In this document: positions 21,401 to 32,560 of the stretch, piece by piece | Layout: each line of letters starts with the position of its first letter | Numbering within the stretch: the stretch's first letter is position 1 | NCBI RefSeq assembly: GCF_910592395.1 | Contig: NC_088319.1 | Location: 13,454,001 to 13,518,000, forward strand | DNA: 64,000 nucleotides | Source: Lineus longissimus | Lineage: Eukaryota > Nemertea > Pilidiophora > Heteronemertea > Lineidae | Reading direction: 5' to 3' | Program-made: the position numbers and the translations under genes | The notes under the pieces: generated by a model | What the model saw: the letters and a program-made list of their open reading frames with translations, nothing else | Databases searched by the model: none | Told to the model about the DNA's origin: nothing

Positions 21401-24400
21401 AGGCGACGAAGTGAAAGCTTATTGATACAGGTGACTAAGTAAAAGGCTTATTAATATAGGTGACGAAGTGAGAGCTCATTAATATAGGTGACTAAGTTAA
21501 AGGCTTATTAATATAGGTGACTAAGTTAAAGGCTTATTAATATAGGTGACTAAGTTAAAGGCTTATTAATATAGGTGACGAAGTTAAAGGCTTATTAATA
21601 TAGGTGACGAAATTAAAGGCTTATTAATATAGGTGACTAAGTTAAAGGCTTATTAATATAGGTGACTAAGTTAAAGGCTTATTAATATAGGTGACTAAGT
21701 TAAAGGCTTATTAATATAGGTGTCGAAATTAAAGGCTGTCAATGAATAGACACCTGTTGGCGACGAAGTGAAAGCCTATCAATATGGGTGACACATTGAA
21801 AGCTTCAGCGCGAAAGTTCTCTAATTTTCAGAGGAAAGTTGCAATGCTAGACCTTATAAATGGATTGAAAGCTTCAGCGAGAACACACGGAGGCTCTCTG
21901 CATTTCATAGGGAGGTAAAATTGCTAGATTGATTAAGATCTGTATTCCACAGTCTTCCTGGTAGCTTTTTAATAAATTTGTTTTTCCAGGAAGCATACAG
22001 GGGATTCCCTCTGAGCCGCTGACAGTTGAAGATATGTATGATATAGCCATGATTGGAGTGGAAAACTGGCGACCCTGGTCAGCTGTCAAGTGGTTAGAGG
22101 AGGCGGCCACTCGCCTCTGGATGGGTGAGGTCGGAGGACCAGGTGCGACGAGTTATGCAAAGGTGGCGTTGAAACTTGCGGAGGTTTACGACAAGGTATA
22201 TACGATTAGGGTTGAGGGGTGCCAGTCCCGACGTCCCGGAGTGAAAAGCTCTTTCATGAAACTAACAAGGACCGTTTATTTAGTATGTATGCATTGAAGG
22301 GTGCGCGTGTGCGTTTTGTGAATGTTTTGAACCGAGGACAGAAGGTTACCGAATGTTTCAGTGTGTTGTCGGTTCTCATCTGGGTGTCTGAGGCTGATGC
22401 CCAATACGTTCCGGTTCCAGTTCTCGTTGCATAGTGCAGACTGCATAACAAAGATGTTTCTCCAAACTGTCACAATTTCTGAACCCCGGATTCTATTATA
22501 GTTCGGAGACCACCACTTGGCAGCGTTTACGGCGGAAACCGTTGCTCGAATGGAACCACAGAGCGAATATTTCCAGGACTTATTGGGATACTACAAAGAG
22601 AAAAACGCCACCTATCCATCCAGGGAGATCGTACCACACAAGCAATTTCACTTGGATCAGGATCAATATGAAAGTCTTTGTAGAGGGGAAGTTCCTGAGA
22701 AGGTAAATAGAGAAGTTGGGAAAACGGACGTGTAATCTGCACGTTTAAATATCGCGGTACCATTCTAGGCTAATGACAAATCGTTAGCAATTAGCTAGAT
22801 AATTTTACATCCATTTATACACCTGGGTGGAGTAGGGCCTGTCAGGCAAAGACTCGTGCCATAGTGGGGATCGAACCAGGTACGTCATGACCGCTAGTAA
22901 GAGCCCCGAGCCCCTACACCACCGTGGCTCATCTGCGTCTCTTCCATTTGACACTTAACCGAAACTATTCATTTTGGCACGAGGAATTACTTTCTTAATC
23001 CTTAAATTTAACACGGCCCTGTCCAATAACCGTGCATATAGTCACATGAGGACGACCAATTTGAACCCCTGCCCTTTAACAAAATTGAATATGGTGTTTT
23101 TAAATATGAAGGAAGTGAAATTACCAGAAAAATGGACCCCACACCATCAACAGGAGAATCAAGTAAAAAGGGGTAGGGAACGAACGGCGGTAAAATCTCT
23201 CTTCTTATCTATCTGTTGTATTAACTTACACAATGGTCTAGAAAATGCTTTTGCTATGATTTTGTACAGAAGGGCCATGTGTGCATCTATATACATACAG
23301 TGTTTAAGATAAAAGGAGTTGCTAGTGTTTTATTCATATCAGCTATTACAAATGGTTTAGCATTTCATGGTCATACAACATAATTCTTACAGCCAGCGAA
23401 TGTTATCAGGCATCTTCGCTGCTTCACAAAACCCTCGGCCATTCCTTATCATCTCGCCAAGATCGAGGTCCTCCACGTCAACCCTAACATCTACATATTT
23501 CACGATGTCGTGTACGAGGGCGAGCAAAACGAAATTCGGAAACTTGCGAGAAAGAACGTAAGTAGGCATCTTACTATGATAATATTTAGTACATGTATTT
23601 GGTTAAAAAAATTATCCACAAGCACGCACAGTGTTAGTCGCGGGGTATGTCTGAACATTCAGCAAAGATACCGGAGGTTTCGCCCGCAAAATATTTCAGG
23701 AATTGTTCGTATGCTGATGACGTTGGAACTGCCTTGCAAATACTTGTAACTGCCCAAAAGATATATCTTCAAATTTTGTTACTAGCGCTGGTGTTCATTT
23801 CCACCTCATACGACAATCATGTTCGTCGGGTGTATACACAGTCGTTCTCCGCGATTTCGCCAGTCTCCACACAGTTCATCCTGCATGTTAGCACCATTTG
23901 GCCAGATTTCTTGTCTGTGGACTTTAGGCAGATGGCGGTCCTGTAGCACGTGAGTTGTTGTCATCGGCCCCGTATTGCAAGAGCATTGGTCTTTGTCTCC
24001 CATTCTGAACTTGTGGAATAGCTGGGTGGTATTGCATCCTGTTATGCCCGCTTCTAAGTCTATCACTGACGTCTGCAATCAGCGCCCTATTTTGATTGAA
24101 TGACTCCTCCAGAGGTTTGGGGGAAAACGAAGAGAAGAAAATTGTGAAGATTGATTTCATCTCTCAAGGCACCAATCAATTTTAGGTTACCCCTTAGTTC
24201 CCTTGGTTTAGTATCCGAATTTCTGTCTCACGCCAACCATTAAGTTTTTGCACCACTCGTCTTCAGCCCAATTGTTGATTTCGCACGCACGCAGCTGCGG
24301 CAGTCAAGGTCGCCGAATATAGTTACTCGCTTTTTGTATTTCAGTTGGAGAGATCGACGATAACTCATCTTGAGGGCTATCCTAACACTGGGGAATTCCG

Positions 24401-27400
24401 CATTAGCAGAACGTAAATATAATAATTAGACATTTAGTACTGGTCATGTAACTTACTGATTATTTCAATATTGATCGTTAGGTGGCTGTCTCAGGATATA
24501 AATCGCACCACCTGACTTTGATGATTAATTTCTTGAAACGAATTCTGCGACAGACGACATTTAAGAAGGAAATACATGCACTGTACTTCAAGCCTTTGTG
24601 CACGTTTCAAAACCGAAATCAATTGTCATAGTACTTTTGACGAACTAACGCCATTCAATGTGTACATGTATGTCAGTACATGTATGTGTAATTTCGCTCT
24701 TTTGCGAGAATCGCCCTTGGTGTATTTTCAGCAGCATGCATATCCGTATACAATTGTCGATGGCGTTGCAGAGAGCTTTTTTAAATTCGTCTAATTTCTG
24801 CACTTAGTAAAAAAACTATTTTTCCCCATAAAAAAATACTCTTATTTGTCAAATAAAACTTAACAACTTGATGAGGCAAACATTTGGAGAAACCATGTAA
24901 ATAATAAATCCGGATTAAACACGATGTTGAAAATCTAAACTGCCAGAAAAATGCTTCAAAAGGGGCCATCCTTTATTATAATGCATATTAAGCCCACTTT
25001 AGGATTTATTCTTGATGTTCATATTGCAGGTTAGTTTCACAGCTGCCAATATAATTACTTTCAGTTTCCTCTTGTCATTCAGACTGTTGCTATTTATTGG
25101 GTGGGCAGTATAGTCCTGATACTGAAATATCAACACCGGGAATGTACTAACAGGTGGAGGTGACACATGATATATAAGGACAAGCCACGGAATGATTTTG
25201 TGTTGGCTTCAACAGTCGCGTCTTAGTCATTTCTGTTGTTTAATAAATTCTGCAGCGGAAACCGGTTTTTCTATCATCATTATTCTAGGCTACAGCTTAA
25301 ACGATGACTTTGTTATTGTCATACCAATGCTAATGCAAGCCTTGTCCTAACTGATCCTTACCCTCCTCCTTATTATTTATTTCATTTTTATCTATTTCAT
25401 TATTTGTTTAACATGTTTAAGTGTCATCCATAGAAAAATGGCAAGTCGTTTGCGGTTTACCAGACACTAAACATTTACAACAACAAAAATCCGTATCCCC
25501 GATATCGCAAGACTGGTAGCAAGAGGCACGATGAAGGGGCAGGTGTTCGCTTGACTGCCTAATTAATGCGGTTGCGATGTGTGGAATTTAACCTAATCTA
25601 TAGTCTAGTTTCGATTGTCAGACTATCCCGCGCTATTTTTAGGGATAACCAGACGTTCACCAGGTACATGCCCTGAGTTATCGGTAAATCTTACGGTGAA
25701 TCTTGTGTATGGTGACTTGTGCCGCCAGGCGTAACGTGAAAATAATCTTGATACATGCAGCATCCTGAACCTCGTTGTATTATACTCACAGTATCTCTTT
25801 ATAAGTTGCAAAAACCTTTGTGGTCAAGATGAACATGCTGTTGCATATAACCTTTGTATTGTCTTCTGCCTTCTTTCATTGAACGGAGAAGTGAACATGC
25901 AGTGTTAGAAATGGTTATTGTCAGAAAATAATGATTACTCATCTCGCGATTTCTCATCTCGCGGTTTATAATAAGCCTCCATCTACTCATGTGCCAAGAA
26001 TGAATGAGAACCACCCAGAAACAAAATATGGCTTATCCGGGGGACTCTAAGAATGACCATTGGACTTCGCTGAAGAAGGGTTTGTATTTCTGTACTGAGA
26101 ATGCTGACACCACAAAACCCTCATTGATTTTGAGGCAAGGATCAATAGAATAGTACAGCAGGTCTATCAAAAGGATTCACTGCGCTGTGAATTGCCACAA
26201 AAGCATTTCCTATCGACAAAACATAGAACACTTGCTCACTTTTTCAGTTCCTGGTTATATGGGTTAGACCCGGACGCTGGCGACGTACTCCCCAGAGTGT
26301 ACAAACGAGCCCAGCAGCTCTCAGGACTGAAAATTGAGTTAGTGGATGGATTGCCAGGCTTCAGTGGCATGCAGGTAAAGGCCATGCTAGTGCGACGCCT
26401 CTCTCAGAACCACTGGAATAAATAAACACACGCACACTCACACACTTGTACATTATACACCAAAACTCTAACCCCCACTCTGTTACTCTGAGACAATACT
26501 TTTTACTTTCAAGCCAGGCCAGCTCACGTGGTTGTTCGAGGCAGTCGAGTGACATCAAGTTCTCCGACGGTCATGACCTGACAATCCGGTGCGGTGCAAG
26601 TTGCATACAATCTGGTGCGGAATGCTTAGAAGAGTTTCTGTGGAACAAACCAACAACTTCCTCTTCTGGTTGAGTAAAATACCCGTCCGACACTTTTTAT
26701 TTCATCAAATATTAGCACTTACAAGCTTGGTATTGGCCAGATTTTGGTTTTCACTTCAATTGAGTATCCTTCTGCTAATTTTTCTAGGTTCTCAACTATG
26801 GTATCGGAGGCATGTATGGACCACACGTAGACATTATAGTAAGTGGAACAACCTGCTATTTCAGCGGCGCAAGAGATAAAACGATGTCGAAATTATGTCA
26901 TGTATATTTTTCTCAATTAGTGTTTGGTTCTGCGATTCCACTTTATTCAAATTACCATGGAACCTCTCTATGCTGGACCCTGGGAACTGACAAGTTTTGT
27001 CCTTAGTAGAGAGGTGTCCTGATGAGAGAGGCCATTGACAAATGGAATGGAAACAACCAATTTGGGACCAATTGGCCAATCACTGTGCGTAGGGTGACTT
27101 GTGGAAATAATCATTACGATAAAATTGTTTACTTTCGGCCTGGCGAAAGAAACGCCACCATTCGAGGGCGATTACCGTCCTCCTTGTAGTGGGGCGGGCA
27201 AAACCGTCTACAATTACCACCATGCAGTTTGTCCAATGTAGGCTACCCTTTATTTATCATTGTTACGTTCCTCTCCAGGGTACATATAAAGATGACGAAT
27301 ATGATGTGAATAATCTGAGCCCACTTGGAGACAGAATCGCCACATGGCTATTATATGTGAGTAAAATAATCACCAGACGGATCGAATCCACCATTACATG

Positions 27401-28707
27401 ATTGTCAAGTTTAGACCTATAAAAATATCAGGGTCCAACATGCATGCAAAAAACCGGGTCCGAGAAGCTTACAACATGACTGAAAAGTAGAACAAAATAC
27501 ATGTACCAGTTTAAGTGGTACACAGGCAATGAATCAAAAGTTAATGTTTGGTTTTATTGTCTTTTATCAACTGCGGTAGAGGTGTCATTCGCCTTTTACT
27601 TATATGGACATTAGATGAGTGGCTAATTCAGCGCTACAATCCAAGGTGGCTACAATCTAAGCATTTCGGTCCGGTATCCATATGGGTTGTAAGCCAAGTT
27701 AGACTTAGCGTTCTGTCTATCACGCTGTCTGTGGGGTTCGAACCAGGGACCTCTTGACCGCAAGCCGTGAATCCGTGCCACCAAGAATAAATAAAGCCTA
27801 GGCTTTAGGAATTCTCGGTGCCACTAGTTAACAACGGCTCCAAAATCAGCTCCGTTGAAAATCAAGTTGAGTCACGACAGAAGTAACCCCGTGCCCTCAT
27901 CTATTGCGTATAGGATACATATGGACATAATATAGGATGAGAGAGCCTTTGCATGTTAATCCTTGGCACAATTATGTCCATCAGACATCTTATTCCTTTC
28001 AGCTGAGTGACGTCGAATACGGTGGCGCCACTGTCTTCCCACATCTGGGTGTCCGCGTCCCCAATCTGAAGGGGAGTGCTGCCCTGTGGTACAACTTGAA
28101 CAGAGACGGCACACCCGACAGGCTAACACTGCACGCCGGTTGCCCGGTGGCTATCGGGTCGAAATGGAGTAAGTGAAACAATGAATTCCCTTATAAATTT
28201 CTCGATAATAATGACCAGACCCTCTCTTGAAGCACTGCTTCGGATAACGCGCAGTCGACTTGGCTGTCCTAATGCATTTTTCATTCAGTCATATTGTGTT
28301 TCCCTGGAAAAAATGGCACCTAAAAAAATTGTTGGAGTAGCATCTTCGATTGTTGAAAAGGCGATGCAACTATAGTCGTTTAAGACAGATTCTATATTGA
28401 AAATTGAAAACCCTTGTCGTGTTAACGACATAGATCACCTTATTTAACGGCATTATCACTACAAGTCAGTCCCGGGAAAACAATCGTATTGACTTTTAGG
28501 ATTATTCTCCCACTCGAGAGCCGTTGAGCAGACAAACAACAACCAAGCCCATGAATTTCGGCTTCTTCTTTTTCTCGCAAAGATGTTCACACTCGAATAT
28601 TACTTTTACACCTTTACCGTGTCTTTTCAGTCGCCAACCTTTGGTTTGCCTACAACCAACAAGTCTTTAGCAAGCCATGTCTGCCGGATAACAAACAGGG
28701 TCTCTAG
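18452..28707 (+). CDS. P4HA: Collagen prolyl 4-hydroxylase alpha subunit, copy B
   Basis: This is the paralogue of copy A, on the opposite strand. Twelve coding exons: 18452-18654, 19188-19351, 20814-20948, 21990-22195, 22502-22702, 23393-23557, 24345-24412, 26248-26374, 26788-26838, 27279-27356, 28003-28168 and 28631-28707. They give 547 codons including the stop. Exons 1, 2, 4, 5, 6, 7, 9, 11 and 12 have exactly the same length as in copy A. Exons 3, 8 and 10 differ by 6, 9 and 18 bases. There is a signal peptide then EIYSSIQSVQDAW; exon 2 repeats HPIHIYHFIKRC. Iron ligands His and Asp are in GPHVDI, and His plus the 2-oxoglutarate Lys in LHAGCPVAIGSKW, so activity is expected. The substrate-binding domain (exons 3-5) and the loops in exons 8 and 10 are the most different from copy A, which suggests substrate divergence. 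Confidence 0.95.
18836..18930 (+). repeat. Dispersed short repeat, copy 3, with poly-C run
   Basis: AGGGAGTTTTCGCAT leads into a poly-C tract (about 18857-18874) and then AACGTCGATGTGAACGCCTA. It is homologous to the copies at 10106 and 18164, with its C-rich centre expanded. It lies in intron 1 of P4HA copy B. Confidence 0.55.
19535..19668 (+). pseudogene. SAP-domain fragment in transposon
   Basis: The frame is open from the left inverted repeat into SCSLRDMKIELKKLGAKLLG followed by RKKELIER and then a stop at the end of the reading segment. The helix-turn-helix pattern fits a SAP DNA-binding motif, often at the N terminus of transposon-encoded proteins in aquatic animals. A following intron donor (GAGAGGTAAT) is possible, but no downstream partner exon is recognised. 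Confidence 0.5.
20136..20318 (-). pseudogene. THAP-like domain fragment in transposon
   Basis: A short minus-strand frame contains GEGCAVRRIDNDRYWQPVMK followed by STVVCYAHF and ESDY. The W.P..S.VC..HF arrangement is the second half of a THAP zinc domain. The first half is disturbed (one Cys only before the Trp) and no transposase catalytic region follows. Confidence 0.45.
21225..21800 (+). repeat. 29-bp minisatellite
   Basis: Tandem copies of a 29-bp unit (core GGTGACTAAGTTAAAGGCTT, then ATTAATATA) are nearly perfect from about 21470 to 21730 and decay outward on both sides. It has roughly twenty recognisable units in all. It lies in intron 3 of P4HA copy B, ending about 190 bases before exon 4. 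Confidence 0.9.
22795..22932 (-). mobile_element. tRNA-derived SINE (Meta-SINE-like)
   Basis: On the minus strand a tRNA-like head has an A-box-like GGTGGTGTAGGGGC and a B-box GGTTCGATCCC. It is followed by the central block CTACTCCACCCAGGTGTATA and AATGG. It belongs to the same broad family as 11800-12077 but has a different head. It lies in intron 5 of P4HA copy B. Confidence 0.75.
23806..24160 (-). pseudogene. Non-LTR retrotransposon C-terminal fragment
   Basis: A minus-strand frame contains FRMGDKDQCSCNTG, then TTHVLQDRHLPKVHRQEIWP and NGANMQDELCGD. This is the Cys-rich tail found after the reverse transcriptase (and RNase H) in jockey-like non-LTR elements: CDC..GP.T..H.LQ.C......R..IWP....L...LWG. 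Only the tail survives, with substitutions in the usual Cys positions. It is a dead copy in intron 6 of P4HA copy B. Confidence 0.65.
27543..27790 (-). mobile_element. tRNA-derived SINE, second family
   Basis: The minus-strand head GGTGGCACGGATTCACGGC leads to a B-box (CTGGTTCGAACCCC). The tail ends ACCGCAGTTGATAAAAGACA and then AATAAAACCAAAC. The tail is shared with 48589-48745. It lies in intron 10 of P4HA copy B. Confidence 0.65.
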
Positions 28708-29747
28708 ATGATCCAAGATCTGTAGAGCGAACTGGCGTCGATTCCTGCAGACCTGAGTGTCTGAGGCAGAGGAATATGAGAAGTTTTTCTCGCTTGTGTA
28801 ATTTCAATATACATGTACATTGTATTACCATCATTTCATCAGTATTGTAATCCATCCCGATTTGTTTGAGATAAGTGCACAATGAAGGTGATAAGGACGT
28901 ATAAGTCTGCCTTTCTATTGTTTTCAAGGACGTGAGGTGGAATATTTCATCAGAATTAATCGTGAAAAGCCAGGGGCCCCGTAAGTCACTAAATAAAAAT
29001 CACCAAATCACTAAATTACGACCAGTGTACCTGTCTTTAGTGTTTCCTCTATTGTTTAGGAGCGCTGAAAGATACATTTTTAGACACGTTTTTCTGAATC
29101 TCAGTCATGTGCGTACGCTTCAAAGCAATAAGCTTACGTCTCTCCTGGCATGAAGGTCTGGTCCAAATCAACTTCTATCGGTTTATTTGGAAATCTAACA
29201 CCAGGGTATTGATTTTATCGGAAAATTGGCTGACGTTGTGCAAAATACTTACTAAGCGACGGCTCCGTAGGACTCGACCTGAACTGACATCAGACAATGA
29301 GTCAAGATATATGACCAGAACTGGTCAGATGATGTTCATCTCAAATCAGCTACTCTCGCAAGTCAATACACTTGTTCTTCCACCCGCATGCCTGCTTCAT
29401 ATAACGGAGAAGTCACGCCAGTAAAGATTTGATATGCATCTAGCCAATTAACTCCAGAAAATGATCAGTTGATCATGAACTTGTGCACCTTCCGAGACTT
29501 TATTTGTTTAACTGACCGTAATTATACGCATATTCACGCACTCCGATCGCTCTCAAGATCATATACCCGGGCTAACAACTGCCATGACTTGCCTGAGGAA
29601 ATCCCGAAGGTGCGCACAAATTTTTGTGAGTTTCGAGGTCATTTAAATGTGATTTTCACGCTCCAATTCCGAGTCAGAGATTTTCCCAGAAAGGGCAGTG
29701 TCGTTCGCACCCCCGCGCCCATTGCTGTCCATGTATATCTTCCATCT
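28708..29747. other. Intergenic, 3' flank of P4HA copy B
   Basis: No gene recognised. The first 300 bases are probably the 3' UTR of P4HA copy B, with AATAAA at 28992-28997. Open frames here are short and unlike known proteins. The Polinton remnant begins at the right edge. Confidence 0.5.
28992..28997 (+). promoter_or_regulatory. Candidate polyadenylation signal of P4HA copy B
   Basis: AATAAA lies 285 bases after the stop codon at 28707. I noticed no nearer copy of the hexamer on the plus strand. Confidence 0.4.
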
Positions 29748-30086
29748 TCACGCCTTCCGCGCTATTTGGTGTGCCCCTTTAGTAAATAGTTTTGACAACA
29801 TCATGTCGTCCTTAGCTTCATCCATTAGGTCGTCAATGACAATCAAGTGTCGCCTTGAGGGGTCTAGCTGATCATAGAGGTCGGTTGGTAACCCCTCCAC
29901 AAACTCAATACCCAATGGTCGCATTTCATCATAAAGCGGCTGATATTCTCCGTAACACCAGATAATGTGCTCTGGAGAAGGCTCAAACATATTTTCCTCT
30001 ATAAGCCGTCTTGTTAATGTTGTCTTGCCTGAAAAGCTTGCCCCCACGACGAGGTAAGTGGCCGGGTGGGATAATCTCAGATGCAT
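29748..30086 (-). pseudogene. Polinton packaging ATPase (A32/FtsK-like), truncated
   Basis: The family powers DNA packaging in Polintons and large DNA viruses. The frame has a Walker A loop (VVGASFSGKTTLTRRL), the Polinton-typical IIWCYGEYQPLYDEM and EFVEGLP, and a Walker B (LIVIDDLMDEA) followed by LSKLFTKGAHQ. The frame breaks off right after this, where the family would continue into its C-terminal sensor region, so the copy is cut short. The start Met at 30086 is plausible but the N terminus may also be incomplete. Confidence 0.8.
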
Positions 30087-30224
30087 GGCTTAGCAGGGGC
30101 AATCAAGATTTTTCTCATGATTGATCAATATTGTCGTACCATTCTTTTATAATTGACTTAAAACACATGAGGGTATGAAAAAAAATCACCTTTCAAAATC
30201 ATGGTTGTGTTTTTTCTATACCTT

Positions 30225-30366
30225 GCTTTAGTGTTCTTTCTTTAAAAAAAAATAGAAAAGACTCATTTAGTTTAACTAAATGAGTCTTTTCTATTTTTTT
30301 AGTGTTCTTTCTTTAAAAAAATAGAAAAGACTCATTTAGTTTAACTAAAAGAAAGAACACTAAAGA
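30225..30366. repeat. Nested perfect palindromes
   Basis: A near-perfect 50-base palindrome centred near 30276 (arms AATAGAAAAGACTCATTTAG and inverse) is followed by a second copy of one arm. The whole is framed by AGTGTTCTTTCTTTAAAA and its inverse near 30349-30365. It lies inside the Polinton remnant. It may derive from a terminal repeat or a nested foldback insert. Confidence 0.8.
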
Positions 30367-31228
30367 ATTTATTTCTATGCAACATCGACGAATCATTTTA
30401 CAAAATCAAGTACAATACAATCATTCATTGGTAAATTACAACCAAAAGGGTTAGCCCACTCAATGACCTGGGCATTTCTCATTAACAGAAAATATATACA
30501 ATACGCACCGCAGACAGAAGACAGTGGACTCTGTTATGGCTTATCATTATAACTCCATATTTTACAATTCCTGTTCATATACATTTCTAGTCCATAAAAT
30601 TGCGGGCCAAGGCCAAAACTATCAAACAGATAACCCGATCTATCTGAAGTAAAATACAGAGAAATCCAGTATAAAATACAATAGGATGGGTAAAAATGAA
30701 TTTTCTGCATCTTTTATATCTTTTCCGCTGCTGGTAATAACTTTACCACTTCGGAAAATTGCCAAGTTCATATTATTCAATTTCACCAGTGCGGCCGGGA
30801 ATATTTCTTGTTCATATGACAGGTGGTCTTGTAAAGCACAGAAATCAAGTAAATTAATGCTACACCCAATGCTATTTATGTGTGGGTCATGGTTTGCAAT
30901 TTCACGTGGCTGAGTCGAACCCCACACTCCAATTTCTGAAGCATTCTGGCCCACTGACGCACGGATTGCCTGGACAATGATTCAGACCTAGCCCCTCAAC
31001 AAACTATATTACCAGTTCTAAATAACAGACAGGATGAGAAAATCTTCTTAGATTTCAATATCGCCCCACTGATACATGGGGATTATATACAATGTTTGAC
31101 AGTGTATTTGCCAGGGTTGTTAAATTCAATTCACAGTTTAATTTTGCAGTTAGAACGACGTTCACTGTCTGAAGCATGATGAAATAATGATAGAACATTT
31201 AAGACAAGGTAGTTTAAATTACAACTGG

Positions 31229-32560
31229 TCAATAGCCATAAGGTAGTGTATTATAATTCCCAACAATCCTGCGCTTGTTGTAGACAAGCCCATAGTGCTT
31301 TGTTTGTTTAACAGATGCTAAAGTGGCATTTCTTTTCCTCACAATTTTGTCAGGGTATGTAATCGCCACCCGGTCTGTTGAATTTGTTTTGACCATTTCA
31401 GCCATTGTACGGAAATTTATTATTTCCGATGCTGCATGGTTAAGGGTAAACCTTTTGACTTTGCATGTTACCTTACCCTTTTTGGTTTTGAAAGCATAAT
31501 TTTTGGGTCCTCCACTGACAAATGTAGCGATGGTATCACCATCCAATTCATCACTGAGATCGCCCAGATACCGACCACATTTAGGATTCCACTCGTCCTC
31601 CGAATGAACATACATACAACTGTCTGTATCATAGTACAGAACCCTTTCCCCTAATGGCTGCAAGGTGCTGAGCAATTTCAACCTTGCATGCGCAGTTGTA
31701 TAACATGCAATCACAATATTCGCTGTTTTGAGCGGCTCTACAAAATCCTCCGAAGTACCCTCACCATCTCGTCGTTCACGAAATAAACGTCTTTTACCAT
31801 GGATGCAGGGTCCAAAAGTAAATCAAACATAGTGCCAGGCTCAGTGATATACATGGTCTGCCCTAAATTAGCACGCTGACCAAGTTTTCCCCAAAATCCA
31901 TTTAACATGGTCTTAGTCAGTGAGCGCAGACCGGGGTTGTGTTTGATTTGTTTTGGATCAAGGGCGATCCCTTCATGCGCCTCATAATCGGCAAAGTATT
32001 CTTGAATGGCCTCTTCTGAATCACAGCCGCGAGGCCAAGCGGAAGCCTGTTTCTTCAGCTTCAAAAAAGTATTGATATATTCACTGAACAGAGTGGTGGA
32101 AGTGTTTTTGAAGTGCCAGACCTCATGCACCGCCATCACGACATAGCCCATTTCCACGGCCTTCTGTAATTCCACCGATACCCAGGTGCCGTATAAAGCA
32201 CGCTCCGAATTTGAATTGTGTGCAATTGGTCTGCTGTAGGGTATCGGCGCAGGTAAGCACAGTGGAAACAGCAGTTTGCCATTACTCCTGTGCGGCAAGA
32301 CCGGATGAAATAATTTACGCGGCGGTAGGACGGTGCATTTAATTAGCCCTTCATATTTTTTTACATTGGTGCTCAAATTATCTGTGAGTATTTTTTTGGG
32401 GGGGGGGCAGTAGGGTACAAAGAACGTACATCTGCATATTTTATAGATTCATCCTGACCCGCCTCATAGTACAGACAGGAAGCATTTGTGCGGCCTCCAT
32501 AAAACGCATTGCGTGGCTCCAGAGGGTATACAATACCGAACGCAGATACAAAATTCGGAA
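31229..32560 (-). pseudogene. Polinton DNA polymerase B, frameshifted
   Basis: This is a protein-primed family B polymerase of the Polinton type. Reading from high to low coordinates, the piece near 32395-32540 has EPRNAFYGGRTNASC and a motif A block (DVRSLYPTA). The piece 31738-32376 has the motif B block (KTMLNGFWGKLGQR). The piece 31229-31714 has motif C (YYDTDS) and the C-terminal YNKRRIV...NTLPYGY. The pieces lie in different frames. One break is at a G run near 32398, another near 31715-31740. The exonuclease and upstream terminal-protein parts are missing. The copy is not functional. Confidence 0.85.

Larger units (their letters stand above)
29748..32560 (-). mobile_element. Degraded Polinton/Maverick element
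   Basis: Two hallmark genes of Polintons lie on the minus strand: a packaging-type ATPase fragment (29748-30086) and a protein-primed family B DNA polymerase in at least three frame-shifted pieces (31229 to about 32560). Integrase, protease and capsid genes are absent, and the usual 15-20 kb body is missing, so only a remnant is left. A complex palindrome sits between the two genes. Boundaries and terminal repeats are not identified. Confidence 0.8.
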
